NCBI GenBank assembly: GCA_937883775.1 | Contig: CAKZXZ010000090.1 | Coordinates: 1-39,976 of the forward strand | From: an uncultured Paracoccaceae bacterium | GTDB taxonomy: Bacteria; Pseudomonadota; Alphaproteobacteria; Rhodobacterales; Rhodobacteraceae | Direction: 5' to 3' | Length of the DNA stretch: 39,976 nucleotides | Shown: positions 1 through 8,733 of the stretch, one piece after another | Layout: the number at the start of each line of letters is the position of its first letter | How positions within the stretch are numbered: position 1 is the first letter of the stretch | Notes under the pieces: model-generated | The model's database searches: none | What the model saw: the letters and a program-made list of their open reading frames with translations, nothing else | Told to the model about the DNA's origin: nothing | Program-made: the position numbers and the translations under genes

Positions 1-2636
1 GAGGTGATGCTTTCCACCTCTTCAATCGGGATCGCTTTGCCAATCGGCTTGATGTCCAGCAGGTCGCGCAGATGGATCGGCGGATTGCTCCGCATCTTCG
101 CGGAATACTGCTTCCACATCTCGTAGGACGCCTTGTTACAAGCGGTCTGCAGCATGTGCATCGACTGCGCTTCCCACGCGTGCTTCTCGCCCGACCGGCG
201 CGCTTTATAGAAACCACCGATGGGCAGCACATCATTGCCACCCCGCCATCCGGCGCGGTGCACGTCTTCGATTTTGCGCTGAATACCGGTCGTCCCGATG
301 CCCGAAATGCGGCTGGTCATGCCCGGGAAATACTCCGCCACCATAGCACGGCTCAGGCCCACAGCTTCAAAGTTGAGACCCCCGCGATAGCTGGAAATCA
401 CACTGATCCCCATCTTCGCCATGATCTTCAGCAGACCTTGGTCAATCGCATTGCGATAGCGCTGCACGGCTTCCGTCAGCGAGCAATCAATCAGACCACG
501 CTCAATGCGATCTGCCAGCGAATCCTCCGCCAGATAGGCATTAACCACAGTCGCACCGCACCCAATCAGCACCGCGAAATAATGCGGATCAATACACTCA
601 GCCGAGCGCACATTGATCGAACAAAAGGTCCGCAGACCCTTGCGCGTCAGCCAGCTATGCACCGCAGACGTGGCAAGGATCATCGGCATCGCCACGCGGT
701 CCTCGTTCTGCCCTTGATCGGTCAGCACGATATGCCCCGCACCGGAAGCCACAGCATCCTCCGCCTCGTCCCGAATGCGCTGCAGCTCCAACCGCAAGGC
801 GCTGGGGTCCGAATTGGCCGGGAATGTGCAGTCGATATCGACGCAAGGCGCGTTGAAATTCTTCCGAAGCTCAGCGAATTGGGCATTCCCCACAAACGGC
901 GAATCCAGCACCAGAATTTCGGTCTGGCTGCTATCCTCATCCAACACGTTCTTCAAATTGCCGAACCGCGTTTTCAGGCTCATCACCCGGTACTCACGCA
1001 ACGAGTCAATCGGCGGGTTCGTCACCTGAGAGAAGTTCTGACGGAAGAAATGGCTCAGCGGGCGGTACTTTTCCGACAGCACGGCCGAAGGCGTATCATC
1101 GCCCATCGACGCCAACGCCTCTTTCCCGTCCTCGGCCATTGGAGCCAGAATTTGCTCAAGCTCTTCAATGGTATAACCCGCCGCGATCTGCCGCTTGCGC
1201 AGCTCCGCACCGGTATATTCGGCCTTTTCAGTGACACCGCCCAAAGGTCCGTCCAGCTCGTTGATCTTGCCAACCCAATCGCCAAAAGGCTGTGCCGCGG
1301 CCAGCTTGTCCTTGATCTCGGTGTCGTGGAACAGAACGCCTTCCTTCATGTCCACAGCCAGCAATTGGCCCGGACCCAAAGCGCCTTTTTCCTTCACCGA
1401 CGCCTCGTCGACCGGCACCATGCCAGCCTCCGATCCTGCGATCAGCAGACCGTCGCCCGTCACGACATAACGCATCGGGCGCAAACCATTCCGGTCAAGC
1501 CCCGCGCAAACCCAGCGCCCATCGGTCATCGCCAGCGCCGCAGGGCCGTCCCACGGCTCCATCACCGAGTTGCAGTAGGAATACATGTCGCGCCACGCCT
1601 GCGGCAGCTCTACCGCCTGCTTGGACCAGCTTTCCGGAACCAACATGGTTTTCGCCATCGGAGCAGACCGCCCCGCGCGCACCAAAACCTCAAACACAGC
1701 GTCCAACGCCGCCGAGTCCGACGACCCTGCCGCCACAATCGGCTTGATGTCTTCCGCCATCTCGCCAAATGCACCAGACGCCATGCGGATCTCATGGCTT
1801 TTCATCCAGTTCAGGTTGCCCTTCAGCGTGTTGATCTCACCGTTATGGGCCAACATGCGGAACGGCTGCGCCAACCACCATTGCGGGAAGGTGTTGGTCG
1901 AATACCGCTGGTGATACAGCGCAAACGCGCTTTCGAACCGCTCGTCCTCAAGGTCGGGATAAAACTCCGCCACCTGCTCGGCCAGCATCATCCCTTTGTA
2001 AATGATCGACCGGCAAGACAGCGAGCAGATGTAAAGCGCAGGCACCTGAGCAGCCAGCGCTGCCTTCTCGATCCGGCGACGGATCACGTAAAGCTCACGC
2101 TCGAACGTCTCTTCGTCCACACCCTTGGTGTTCGAGATCAGGATTTGCTCAATCTCGGGCCGCGTCGCATTGGCCTTCTCGCCCAGACACTCGACCGACA
2201 CGGGCACATGGCGCCAGCCATAAATATAATAACCCATCCGCAGCACTTCAGATTCGACAATCGTCCGGCAGGTTTCCTGCGCCCCGAAATCCGACCGCGG
2301 CAGGAAGACCTGACCGACGGCGATCATCTGATCCATGTTCGGCTCATGCCCTGTGCGGCGGATCTGGTCGTAGAAAAACTCGACCGGGATCTGCACGTGG
2401 ATACCCGCACCGTCACCGGTCTTGCCGTCGGCATCCACAGCACCCCGGTGCCAGATCGCTTTCAGCGCCGTGATGCCAGCCGCCACAACCTTGCGCGACG
2501 GTTTGCCGTCAATCGACACAACCAAACCCACGCCGCAAGACGAATGCTCTTCCTGCTCGGAATACATCCCGTTCTCGGCCATCCACTTGCGCTTGGCTTC
2601 CTCGGCCGCAACCCAATCTGCGTCAAACTTGGTCAT
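1..2636 (-). CDS. gltB: Glutamate synthase (NADPH) large subunit, 3' end beyond window
   Basis: Catalytic large subunit of NADPH-GOGAT, which makes two glutamates from glutamine and 2-oxoglutarate in the cytoplasm together with GltD. The ATG at 2636 begins MTKFDADWVAAEEAKRKWM, and about 33 residues later comes HSSCGVG. Cys34 is the expected nucleophile of the class II glutamine amidotransferase domain, exposed after a short propeptide is removed, as is known for this family. Further in are HRGAVDADGKTGDGAG and YHQRYSTNTFPQW, typical of that domain (about residues 34-430), then the central domain, and near the edge the start of the FMN-binding synthase region (RGGLNFEAVGLS). About 878 codons are visible; full-length members have about 1,500, so the FMN/3Fe-4S part lies outside. 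It sits 134 nt downstream of gltD on the same strand and is probably co-transcribed with it. Confidence 0.96.
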   Translation of the reverse strand, partial: MTKFDADWVAAEEAKRKWMAENGMYSEQEEHSSCGVGLVVSIDGKPSRKVVAAGITALKAIWHRGAVDADGKTGDGAGIHVQIPVEFFYDQIRRTGHEPNMDQMIAVGQVFLPRSDFGAQETCRTIVESEVLRMGYYIYGWRHVPVSVECLGEKANATRPEIEQILISNTKGVDEETFERELYVIRRRIEKAALAAQVPALYICSLSCRSIIYKGMMLAEQVAEFYPDLEDERFESAFALYHQRYSTNTFPQWWLAQPFRMLAHNGEINTLKGNLNWMKSHEIRMASGAFGEMAEDIKPIVAAGSSDSAALDAVFEVLVRAGRSAPMAKTMLVPESWSKQAVELPQAWRDMYSYCNSVMEPWDGPAALAMTDGRWVCAGLDRNGLRPMRYVVTGDGLLIAGSEAGMVPVDEASVKEKGALGPGQLLAVDMKEGVLFHDTEIKDKLAAAQPFGDWVGKINELDGPLGGVTEKAEYTGAELRKRQIAAGYTIEELEQILAPMAEDGKEALASMGDDTPSAVLSEKYRPLSHFFRQNFSQVTNPPIDSLREYRVMSLKTRFGNLKNVLDEDSSQTEILVLDSPFVGNAQFAELRKNFNAPCVDIDCTFPANSDPSALRLELQRIRDEAEDAVASGAGHIVLTDQGQNEDRVAMPMILATSAVHSWLTRKGLRTFCSINVRSAECIDPHYFAVLIGCGATVVNAYLAEDSLADRIERGLIDCSLTEAVQRYRNAIDQGLLKIMAKMGISVISSYRGGLNFEAVGLSRAMVAEYFPGMTSRISGIGTTGIQRKIEDVHRAGWRGGNDVLPIGGFYKARRSGEKHAWEAQSMHMLQTACNKASYEMWKQYSAKMRSNPPIHLRDLLDIKPIGKAIPIEEVESIT

Positions 2637-2705
2637 GTTATTTACCTTCCATTTACCCGGTGGGTCAGGGTTGTTGCCCTGTTTTAAACTCTATAGGCGT
2701 CGCAC

Positions 2706-2760
2706 ATGCATATCGGATGCATATCGAAGCCATATCTGGTCTGTATCGAAACCATATGCG
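2706..2760. repeat. Five-unit degenerate tandem repeat, 11-bp period, between gltD and gltB
   Basis: Read on the plus strand, five consecutive 11-mers fill this stretch: ATGCATATCGG, ATGCATATCGA, AGCCATATCTG, GTCTGTATCGA, AACCATATGCG. Columns 6-8 (TAT) are identical in all five, and columns 4 (C), 5 (A) and 9 (C) agree in four of five. The first two units differ only at the last base. The array lies 70-124 nt upstream of the gltB start and just past the gltD stop. A period close to one helical turn would place repeated protein contacts on one face of the DNA, or the array could be a decayed microsatellite-like expansion. Its function is unknown. Confidence 0.7.
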
Positions 2761-2770
2761 GTTTCAGGCG

Positions 2771-4204
2771 CTATTCGGCGGCGACGGCTGCGGCCCCGTT
2801 CAGGTAGGCCAGCATCGCTTGAGCCGCATCGCGACCGTCCTTGATGGCCCAAACCACAAGGCTCGCGCCGCGCACGATATCGCCCACGGCATAGACGCCC
2901 GGCAGGCCGGTCGCGCCCGTGTTAAAGTCCGCCTTCACGGTGCCCCAACGGGTCACTTCCAGCTCGGGCACACCCCAAAGCGTCGGCAAATCCTCAGGCT
3001 CAAAACCCAGCGCCTTGATGACCAGATCAGCCTCTTCGATATAGTCCGATCCTTCGATCACTTCCGGCATCCGGCGGCCTGTCGCATCGGGCGCACCCAG
3101 ACGCATCTGTTGCACCATCACACCGTCGACAGTGTCGCCCGTGAACCCCTTCGGAGCGCTGAGCCACACGAACTCCACGCCCTCTTCCTCGGCATTCTGC
3201 ACCTCACGCTGAGAGCCGGGCATATTGTCCCGATCCCGGCGATACAGGCATTTGACCGACGTCGCGCCTTGCCGCACAGCCGTGCGCACACAGTCCATCG
3301 CGGTATCCCCGCCACCGATCACAACAACGCGCTTGCCCTCGGCATTCAGATCCCCATTGTCGAACTCAGGCACCGCGTCACCAAAGCTTTTGCGGTTACT
3401 CGCGGTTAGAAAATCAATCGCACGAACAATACCCTCGGCCCCCGATCCCGGAGCCTGCAAATCCCGTGTTTTATAGACGCCCGTGGCAATCATCACAGCA
3501 TCATGCTTCTCGCGGATCTCCTCGAACGAGATGTCTTCGCCGACGTTGCAGTTCAGAACGAACGCGACCCCGCCCTTCTCAAGCTGCTCGTTACGACGCA
3601 TCACAACGTCCTTCTCAAGCTTGAAGCCGGGGATGCCATAGGTCAGCAAGCCGCCTGCGCGGTCATAGCGATCATAGATCGTCACCTGCACACCCTGACG
3701 GCGCAGCACGTCCGCCGCCGCCAAACCGCCGGGGCCCGCGCCAATAATGCCAACACTTTCGGTGCGCTCTTGATATGGCTGGATCGGCTTGACCCAACCG
3801 TTTTCCCACGCCGTATCCGTGATGTATTTTTCAACCGATCCAATGGTGACAGTCCCGTGGCCCGACTGTTCGATCACGCAATTGCCTTCACACAGGCGGT
3901 CTTGCGGGCAGATACGGCCACAGATTTCAGGGAAGGTATTTGTCGCCTGAGAAACCTCATAGGCTTCCTGCAAGCGCCCCTCTGCGGTCAGACGCAGCCA
4001 GTCGGGGATATTGTTGTGCAGCGGGCAATGGGTCTGGCAATAGGGCACACCACATTGCGAACACCGGCTCGCCTGCTCTTCGGCTTTGACGGCCGCGTAC
4101 TCTGCATAAATCTCATCGAAGTCCTGATTGCGTAGGTTCGGCGCACGCTTTTCGGGCATGTCCCGCTCCACCTGCGTGAACTTGAGCATCTTTTGACCGG
4201 CCAT
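2771..4204 (-). CDS. gltD: Glutamate synthase (NADPH) small subunit
   Basis: Electron-transfer subunit of NADPH-GOGAT: it oxidises NADPH at an FAD and passes electrons through 4Fe-4S clusters to GltB. Visible are two N-terminal cysteine clusters (CSQCGVPYCQTHCP at about residues 48-61 and CGRICPQDRLCEGNC near 95-109), an FAD-binding GAGPGGLAAAD near 150, an NADPH-binding VVVIGGGDTAMDC in the second half, and a C-terminal VYAVGDIVRGASLVVWAI that closes the FAD site. The start at 4204 (MAGQKMLKFTQ) is chosen because GGGAGGA stands 6 nt upstream. It gives 477 residues, the family's usual size. An open frame extends to 4273 but lacks a ribosome-binding site. gltB follows after 134 nt. Confidence 0.96.
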   Translation of the reverse strand: MAGQKMLKFTQVERDMPEKRAPNLRNQDFDEIYAEYAAVKAEEQASRCSQCGVPYCQTHCPLHNNIPDWLRLTAEGRLQEAYEVSQATNTFPEICGRICPQDRLCEGNCVIEQSGHGTVTIGSVEKYITDTAWENGWVKPIQPYQERTESVGIIGAGPGGLAAADVLRRQGVQVTIYDRYDRAGGLLTYGIPGFKLEKDVVMRRNEQLEKGGVAFVLNCNVGEDISFEEIREKHDAVMIATGVYKTRDLQAPGSGAEGIVRAIDFLTASNRKSFGDAVPEFDNGDLNAEGKRVVVIGGGDTAMDCVRTAVRQGATSVKCLYRRDRDNMPGSQREVQNAEEEGVEFVWLSAPKGFTGDTVDGVMVQQMRLGAPDATGRRMPEVIEGSDYIEEADLVIKALGFEPEDLPTLWGVPELEVTRWGTVKADFNTGATGLPGVYAVGDIVRGASLVVWAIKDGRDAAQAMLAYLNGAAAVAAE

Positions 4205-4210
4205 AGTCAT

Positions 4211-4217
4211 TCCTCCC
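4211..4217 (-). promoter_or_regulatory. Shine-Dalgarno GGGAGGA deciding the gltD start
   Basis: On the minus strand GGGAGGA is followed by ATGACT and then ATG at 4204. The spacing (7 nt from GGAGG) fits the second ATG and is too short for the ATG at 4210, so translation most likely begins with MAGQ. Confidence 0.7.
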
Positions 4218-4326
4218 GTGACGAGATTTGCGAGCCCTCCTCCTAATAGGTCCGCTTCGGAAAGAAAAGTCATAATGTTTGACCTATTTCAAAAAATAAT
4301 CGCGCAATCATAATAAAATTACATAG

Positions 4327-4355
4327 TTGTACGAAAATTTAGGTAAGTTTAGTTT
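4327..4355 (+). promoter_or_regulatory. Possible sigma-70-type promoter for uppP
   Basis: TTGTAC (4327-4332), a 17-nt spacer, then TAGTTT (4350-4355), in an AT-rich divergent region between gltD and uppP. Matches to the consensus are only partial, so this is a weak call. The start of uppP is about 70 nt further on. No convincing promoter for gltD could be fixed in the same region. Confidence 0.3.
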
Positions 4356-4425
4356 CCCTATTAAGGTGCTAGCCCCTGAGTCTCAAAGGGTTACGGTGCC
4401 AATCAACGAATCACAGGCCGCCTCA

Positions 4426-5229
4426 ATGACGCTGTTTCACCTCTTTCTTGTTGCCGTCATTCAAGGGATTACCGAGTTTCTGCCGGTGTCTTCTTCAGGC
4501 CACCTGATCCTTCTGCCAAAACTCACCGGAATTACAGATCAAGGCCAAACCATTGATGTTGCAGTGCATATTGGCACGCTCTTTGCCGTCGTGATCTACT
4601 TTTGGGCAGACGTGAAAACCGCGTTTGCCGGCATTCTTCGACTGATCCAAGGCAAGATCGACACCCAAGGCGCGTTTCTGGCTTTATGCCTGTTGATCTC
4701 GACAGTCCCCGTGGTGCTGCTTGGCTTCGTTCTGCACATGTTCGATATGGCGGAAATGCTCCGATCGACGGCTGTCATCGGCTGGATGATGCTTGTTTTC
4801 GGGATCGTTCTTTATTGGACCGATCAGAAGGGCGAAACGACAAAAATCTCGGAAAGCTGGTCGCTCAAGGATGCAGCCATCATGGGGCTTTGGCAGGCGC
4901 TGGCGCTGATCCCGGGCACATCCAGATCCGGCATCACCATCTCGGGCGCTCGCCTTCTAGGATACGCGCGCGAGGATGCGGCCAAGCTGGCAATGCTGAT
5001 GTCGATCCCCACAATCCTTGCCTCCGGCGCCCTGCTTGGGGCGGATATCGCCGTAAGTGGCAACACACTGATCTGGCAGGACGCAGGCATCGCCGCCGTC
5101 TTTGCCTTCATCGCTGCGTTGTTCGCCTTGGCCCTGATGATGCGCCTTTTGAAATCCGTCAGCTTTACGCCCTACGTGATTTATCGCGTGATCTTCGGGG
5201 TTATCCTGTTGGGCATCGCCTATCTCTAA
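4426..5229 (+). CDS. uppP: Undecaprenyl-diphosphate phosphatase (UppP/BacA family)
   Basis: Integral inner-membrane enzyme that dephosphorylates undecaprenyl diphosphate to recycle the lipid carrier used for peptidoglycan and surface polysaccharides; high levels give bacitracin resistance in other bacteria. Family signatures are present: the first motif QGITEFLPVSSSGHL at residues 13-27 and the second, PGTSRSG, near residue 160, both lining the active site. The rest is mostly hydrophobic segments, and the protein ends in a membrane segment (VIFGVILLGIAYL). The ATG at 4426 gives 267 residues, the usual size. The frame is open upstream to a TTG at 4327, but those 33 residues are not family-like. 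It converges with the next gene and overlaps it by 4 nt. Confidence 0.95.
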   Translation: MTLFHLFLVAVIQGITEFLPVSSSGHLILLPKLTGITDQGQTIDVAVHIGTLFAVVIYFWADVKTAFAGILRLIQGKIDTQGAFLALCLLISTVPVVLLGFVLHMFDMAEMLRSTAVIGWMMLVFGIVLYWTDQKGETTKISESWSLKDAAIMGLWQALALIPGTSRSGITISGARLLGYAREDAAKLAMLMSIPTILASGALLGADIAVSGNTLIWQDAGIAAVFAFIAALFALALMMRLLKSVSFTPYVIYRVIFGVILLGIAYL

Positions 5230-6212
5230 TCCGTGCGCAGGTTCTTCGCGGAATCCTTGATCGCGTCATACTGCCCAGACGGGCGAAACCGCCACAGGTA
5301 TTCAGGCAGCACAGCCTCCAACGCCGTGGGTTTGATCCCAAGATCGGTAAAACGCATCGCGTCTGACGACACGACATTATCCCGCCGCAAATTCTTGACC
5401 TGATCGCGGGTAATCATGCCGTTGGTAAAAAGCCCGAACGAGAGTTTCTGAAGCATATCAAAGCTCCACCCCATCAGCCGCGCCATGAACCACGGCGTAT
5501 TCAGAATCAATTTGCGGCGGTGGATGACCTGCAACATCTGCTGCATCAGCTCTTTGAACGTATTCACGTCCGGGCCGCCCAGCTCATAAATGCCCGGCTT
5601 GGCCTGACCCAGAACACCCATCTCGGCGGCCTTTGCGACATCCCCGACATAGACGGGCTGAAACTTCGTCCCGGCCCCGACAACAGGCAGCACCGGGCCC
5701 ATCCGCGACATGCTCGCGAACCGGTTGAAGAATTGATCTTCAGGGCCAAACACGATGGACGGCCGCAAGATCACGGCATTCGGCTGATGCTGCAAAACAC
5801 CTTGCTCACCAAGCGCCTTGGTTCGCGCATATGCGCTGTCGCTCTTCGCATCTGCCCCAATGGCCGAGATTTGGACCATCGTCATAATACCCTCTGCCGC
5901 CGCGATGCGGGCAATCCGTTCGGCCCCTTCGTGTTGGACGGTATCGAACTTGTTTTTGCCGACAGCGTTCAAAATGCCCACACAATTCACAACGGCATCC
6001 GCGCCCTGCATCACCGAACGCACAGAGACATCGTCACGAATATTACAGAAAACCGGCTCAACCTGACCAACAGCGCCATAGGGTTTGACGAACATCGCTT
6101 CATTCGGGCGACGCACAGCAACCCGCACGCGCCAGCCTGCTTTCGCCATACGCTGGGTGATGTAGCGGCCGACAAAGCCAGAGCCGCCATAGATTGTCAC
6201 CAGTTTCGACAT
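5226..6212 (-). CDS. NDUFA9-like NAD(P)-binding SDR protein
   Basis: Atypical short-chain dehydrogenase/reductase related to the NDUFA9 accessory subunit of respiratory complex I; 328 residues. The N-terminus carries the nucleotide-binding YGGSGFVGR (residues 8-16) and further on VVNCVGIL, as expected for a Rossmann fold. An AYARTKALGE stretch keeps the Tyr-x-x-x-Lys spacing of active SDRs. RPSIVFGPEDQFFNR is typical of the NDUFA9 group. Members of this group in alphaproteobacteria are annotated as complex I NDUFA9-family proteins, though whether they bind complex I or only a nucleotide is not settled. It is convergent with uppP and the next gene in either direction is unrelated, so context gives little help. 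Confidence 0.85.
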   Translation of the reverse strand: MSKLVTIYGGSGFVGRYITQRMAKAGWRVRVAVRRPNEAMFVKPYGAVGQVEPVFCNIRDDVSVRSVMQGADAVVNCVGILNAVGKNKFDTVQHEGAERIARIAAAEGIMTMVQISAIGADAKSDSAYARTKALGEQGVLQHQPNAVILRPSIVFGPEDQFFNRFASMSRMGPVLPVVGAGTKFQPVYVGDVAKAAEMGVLGQAKPGIYELGGPDVNTFKELMQQMLQVIHRRKLILNTPWFMARLMGWSFDMLQKLSFGLFTNGMITRDQVKNLRRDNVVSSDAMRFTDLGIKPTALEAVLPEYLWRFRPSGQYDAIKDSAKNLRTD

Positions 6213-6297
6213 CCGTCTCTCCGATCTAGTTCATTGCCCGTTCCTAGTAAGATAGCGCGCCTGCGACAACCGACTAACGCAAAGCCAGCGAATCCCG

Positions 6298-6326
6298 TTG
6301 ACACCCCAATTTCAGAGGGCTAAACG
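6298..6326 (+). promoter_or_regulatory. Sigma-70-type promoter for tRNA-Leu
   Basis: A perfect -35 hexamer TTGACA (6298-6303), a 17-nt spacer and TAAACG as -10 (6321-6326). The mature tRNA begins 18 nt past the -10, so transcription would start only about 10 nt before it, a normal arrangement for a tRNA gene. Confidence 0.7.
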
Positions 6327-6343
6327 CCCGTCTCACGACACCT

Positions 6344-6430
6344 GCCCAGGTGGCGGAATTGGTAGACGCGCTAGCTTCAGGTGCTAGTGTCCGTATGGAC
6401 GTGGAGGTTCGAGTCCTCTCCTGGGCACCA
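6344..6430 (+). tRNA. tRNA-Leu (anticodon CAG)
   Basis: An 87-nt class II tRNA that decodes CUG. The acceptor arms GCCCAGG (6344-6350) and CCTGGGC (6420-6426) pair perfectly, followed by discriminator A and an encoded CCA (6428-6430). The anticodon stem CTAGC/GCTAG (6371-6375 and 6383-6387) encloses the loop TTCAGGT with anticodon CAG at 6378-6380. A long variable arm follows (TGTCCGTATGGACG), then the T arm with GGTTCGAGTCC. No duplicated 3' end or integrase lies nearby, so there is no sign that it served as an integration site. Confidence 0.97.
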
Positions 6431-6525
6431 TTCTCCGAAATCAACGGGATCACGCCAACCGGGCTGTCTGCTTGCGTTGATCGCACCCAAAGTTATACCA
6501 GAGCGTAACTTTTTCGGAGCCTGCG

Positions 6526-7137
6526 ATGACCAACCACCTTTACCAGAACGACCTGCCCGATGGCCTTGATCTTGGCCCGGTTGTCGCAATCGACTGCGAG
6601 ACGATGGGGTTGAACCCGCATCGCGACAGGCTGTGTGTGATCCAGATGTCCGGCGGCGACGGCGATGCACATCTGGTTCAGGTCGCCAAAGGCCAGACAA
6701 AGGCGCCCAACCTGTGCAAGATGCTGGCCGATCCGAACGTGCTCAAGCTTTTTCATTTTGGCCGGTTCGATATTGCTGCGATGCTGAATGCATTCGGCAC
6801 GGTCACCGCACCCGTTTACTGCACAAAGATCGCGTCAAAGCTGGTGCGCACATATACTGATCGCCACGGGCTCAAGAACCTGCTTCAGGAACTGCTAAAT
6901 GTGGATATCTCCAAGCAGCAGCAATCCAGCGACTGGGGTGCCGAAGCGCTTAGCGACGCACAGATCGCCTATGCCGCCTCCGACGTGCTTTACCTTCACC
7001 AACTGCGCGAGACGCTGGACCAGATGATCGCCCGCGAAGGCCGCACCGAGATGGCGCAGGCGTGTTTCGACTTTTTGCCAATGCGAGCGCAACTTGATCT
7101 TCAAGGCTGGCCAGACATCGATATTTTCTCCCACTAG
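6526..7137 (+). CDS. Short ribonuclease D-like 3'-5' exonuclease
   Basis: DEDD-superfamily 3'-5' exonuclease of 203 residues. The three exonuclease motifs are visible: IDCETMG (Asp and Glu, near residue 23), FHFGRFDIA (Asp, near 82), and YAASDVLYL (Tyr and Asp, near 150), which puts it in the DEDDy group with RNase D. It stops right after the catalytic domain, so it lacks the HRDC domains of Escherichia coli RNase D (about 375 residues). Such short forms are common in alphaproteobacteria. A likely role is RNA 3'-end trimming, possibly tRNA, which fits the tRNA gene just upstream only by coincidence. GGAGCC upstream supports the ATG at 6526. kdsD follows after 10 nt. Confidence 0.9.
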   Translation: MTNHLYQNDLPDGLDLGPVVAIDCETMGLNPHRDRLCVIQMSGGDGDAHLVQVAKGQTKAPNLCKMLADPNVLKLFHFGRFDIAAMLNAFGTVTAPVYCTKIASKLVRTYTDRHGLKNLLQELLNVDISKQQQSSDWGAEALSDAQIAYAASDVLYLHQLRETLDQMIAREGRTEMAQACFDFLPMRAQLDLQGWPDIDIFSH

Positions 7138-7147
7138 TGTGGACCCC

Positions 7148-8116
7148 ATGACAGAGCACGAAACCTTCCTGAACACTGCACGGCGGGTCATCCGCACCGA
7201 GGCAGACGCGCTTGCGATGCTCGAGCAAAGCCTGAATGGCGGTTTTGGCGAGGCAGTCGAGCTGATCCTAAAGGCACCCGGGCGGATTATCGTTTCGGGT
7301 ATGGGTAAATCAGGCCATATCGCGCGCAAGATCGCGGCGACCCTGGCATCGACGGGAACGCCGGCGCATTTCGTCCATCCTGCCGAAGCCAGCCATGGTG
7401 ATCTGGGAATGATGACCCAGGGAGATGTTGTCCTGCTGCTGTCAAACTCTGGCGAGACACCGGAACTTGCCGATGTCATCGCACATACCAGACGGTTTTC
7501 AATTCCGATGATCGGTGTTGCAAGCCGGGCGGACAGCACGCTGCTCAAGCAATGTGATGTCGCCCTTGTTTTGCCAAAAGCGGATGAGGCCTGTGGCACG
7601 GGTGTTGTTCCGACCACATCGACGACCATGACGCTTGCCCTTGGCGACGCGCTTGCCGTGGTCTTGATGGAGCATCGCCAGTTCACGCCCGCGAACTTTC
7701 GCGACTTCCACCCGGGCGGCAAACTGGGGGCGCAACTGACAACAGTCCGCGACCTGATGCATGTGGGTGACGCAATTCCAAAGATCCATCACACAGCCCC
7801 GATGAGCGATACGCTCCTCATGATCTCGCAAAAGGGCTTCGGCGTGGTTGGTGTGACGGATCAGAATGACTATCTGATCGGCATCGTGACCGACGGTGAT
7901 TTGCGCCGTCACATGGACGGGCTCCTGAACCTGACCGCTGCCGAGGTGATGACCAAATCGCCCCGCACAATCAGTCCTGGGGCTCTTGCCGAGGAAGCCG
8001 TTGCTATTATGAATGACAGCAAAATCACCTGCCTGTTTGTCGTCGATCCGGATGGAACAGACGCGCCGCTGGGTATCTTGCATATTCATGATTGCCTGCG
8101 TGCTGGCGTGGCATGA
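7148..8116 (+). CDS. kdsD: Arabinose-5-phosphate isomerase (KpsF/GutQ family)
   Basis: Converts ribulose 5-phosphate to arabinose 5-phosphate, the first step towards Kdo for lipopolysaccharide inner core (and for Kdo-linked capsules). The N-terminal half is a sugar-isomerase (SIS) domain with VSGMGKSGHIARKIAATLAS, LLSNSGETPEL and TSTTMTLALGDALAV. The C-terminal half has two CBS modules, beginning near VRDLMHVGDAIP and VMTKSPRTISPG. The ATG at 7148 (MTEHETFLNTARRV) gives 322 residues, matching the family. The frame is open upstream to 7094, but that would overlap the RNase D gene. The stop TGA overlaps the lptC start as ATGA, showing tight coupling with the LPS-transport genes. Confidence 0.95.
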   Translation: MTEHETFLNTARRVIRTEADALAMLEQSLNGGFGEAVELILKAPGRIIVSGMGKSGHIARKIAATLASTGTPAHFVHPAEASHGDLGMMTQGDVVLLLSNSGETPELADVIAHTRRFSIPMIGVASRADSTLLKQCDVALVLPKADEACGTGVVPTTSTTMTLALGDALAVVLMEHRQFTPANFRDFHPGGKLGAQLTTVRDLMHVGDAIPKIHHTAPMSDTLLMISQKGFGVVGVTDQNDYLIGIVTDGDLRRHMDGLLNLTAAEVMTKSPRTISPGALAEEAVAIMNDSKITCLFVVDPDGTDAPLGILHIHDCLRAGVA

Positions 8117-8715
8117 TGGCCGCGCACAGTCAGGGGTATTCACGCGCGGTTGCAGGTCTGAAGATCATCCTGCCGCTGGTCGCATTGGGCCTGCTATCGA
8201 CACTTTTTCTGCTATCCCGCCCTGTGGATCCCGAAGCAAACCTACCTTTCTCGGAAGCTGAAGTGGAAGAACTCAAGCGCGAGCAACGTGTCGGGCGGCC
8301 CACCTATACCGGCATGACAGGCGATGGATCTGCCATCACCGTCATCGCCGACAGCGCGCGCCCCGACCTGAGCAATCCCGCGCGCTTTGCGGCAGACAAC
8401 CTGTCTGCCCAGATCGAGACCGAACGCGGCGTTTTGATCGACATCGATGCACCCACTGGCGTGATCGACAATGACACTGAGCTTCTGACACTTTCGGGGG
8501 GTGTCGAAGTCCAGACGTCGGACGGCTACACGGTCTTGACCGACGAAGTTGAGACGACGCTCGACAGCACCCGGCTGCAGACGACAGGCCGCGTCGAAGG
8601 CAGCGGCCCTGCCGGTGATTTATCAGCCGACCGGATGGAGATGACACAGCAGGAAAACGGCTCCACGCTGATGGTTTTCAAAGGCGACGTTAAGGTGATA
8701 TACCAAGACCAATAG
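8113..8715 (+). CDS. lptC: LPS export protein LptC
   Basis: Bitopic inner-membrane protein that joins the LptB2FG transporter to the periplasmic LptA bridge. A single N-terminal membrane segment (IILPLVALGLLSTLFLL, about residues 18-34) is followed by a periplasmic beta-rich domain with a PTYTGMTGDGSAITVIAD start and a repetitive LSGGVEVQTSDGYTVLTDE region, typical of the LptC/LptA jellyroll. 200 residues from the ATG at 8113, whose ATGA overlaps the kdsD stop. A second ATG at 8116 is equally possible. lptA follows 18 nt later. Sequence conservation in LptC is low, so the call leans on position and topology as well as on fold-like repeats. Confidence 0.88.
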   Translation: MMAAHSQGYSRAVAGLKIILPLVALGLLSTLFLLSRPVDPEANLPFSEAEVEELKREQRVGRPTYTGMTGDGSAITVIADSARPDLSNPARFAADNLSAQIETERGVLIDIDAPTGVIDNDTELLTLSGGVEVQTSDGYTVLTDEVETTLDSTRLQTTGRVEGSGPAGDLSADRMEMTQQENGSTLMVFKGDVKVIYQDQ

Positions 8716-8733
8716 AGCGGGGTGATCGACGAT

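Noticed and set aside
72-2687. An 871-codon open frame on the plus strand
   Set aside because: It is antisense to gltB, whose minus-strand protein has all family motifs, including Cys34 of the amidotransferase domain. The long open frame reflects GC-rich codon usage on the other strand, and the translation is Arg/His/Leu-rich and domain-free.
4327-4425. N-terminal extension of UppP from the TTG at 4327
   Set aside because: The 33 extra residues have no family resemblance and no ribosome-binding site. The ATG at 4426 gives the usual length.
6344-6430. tRNA-Leu as an integration site for a mobile element
   Set aside because: No integrase, no repeated tRNA 3' end and no composition change is seen on either side. 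Flanking genes are conserved housekeeping genes.
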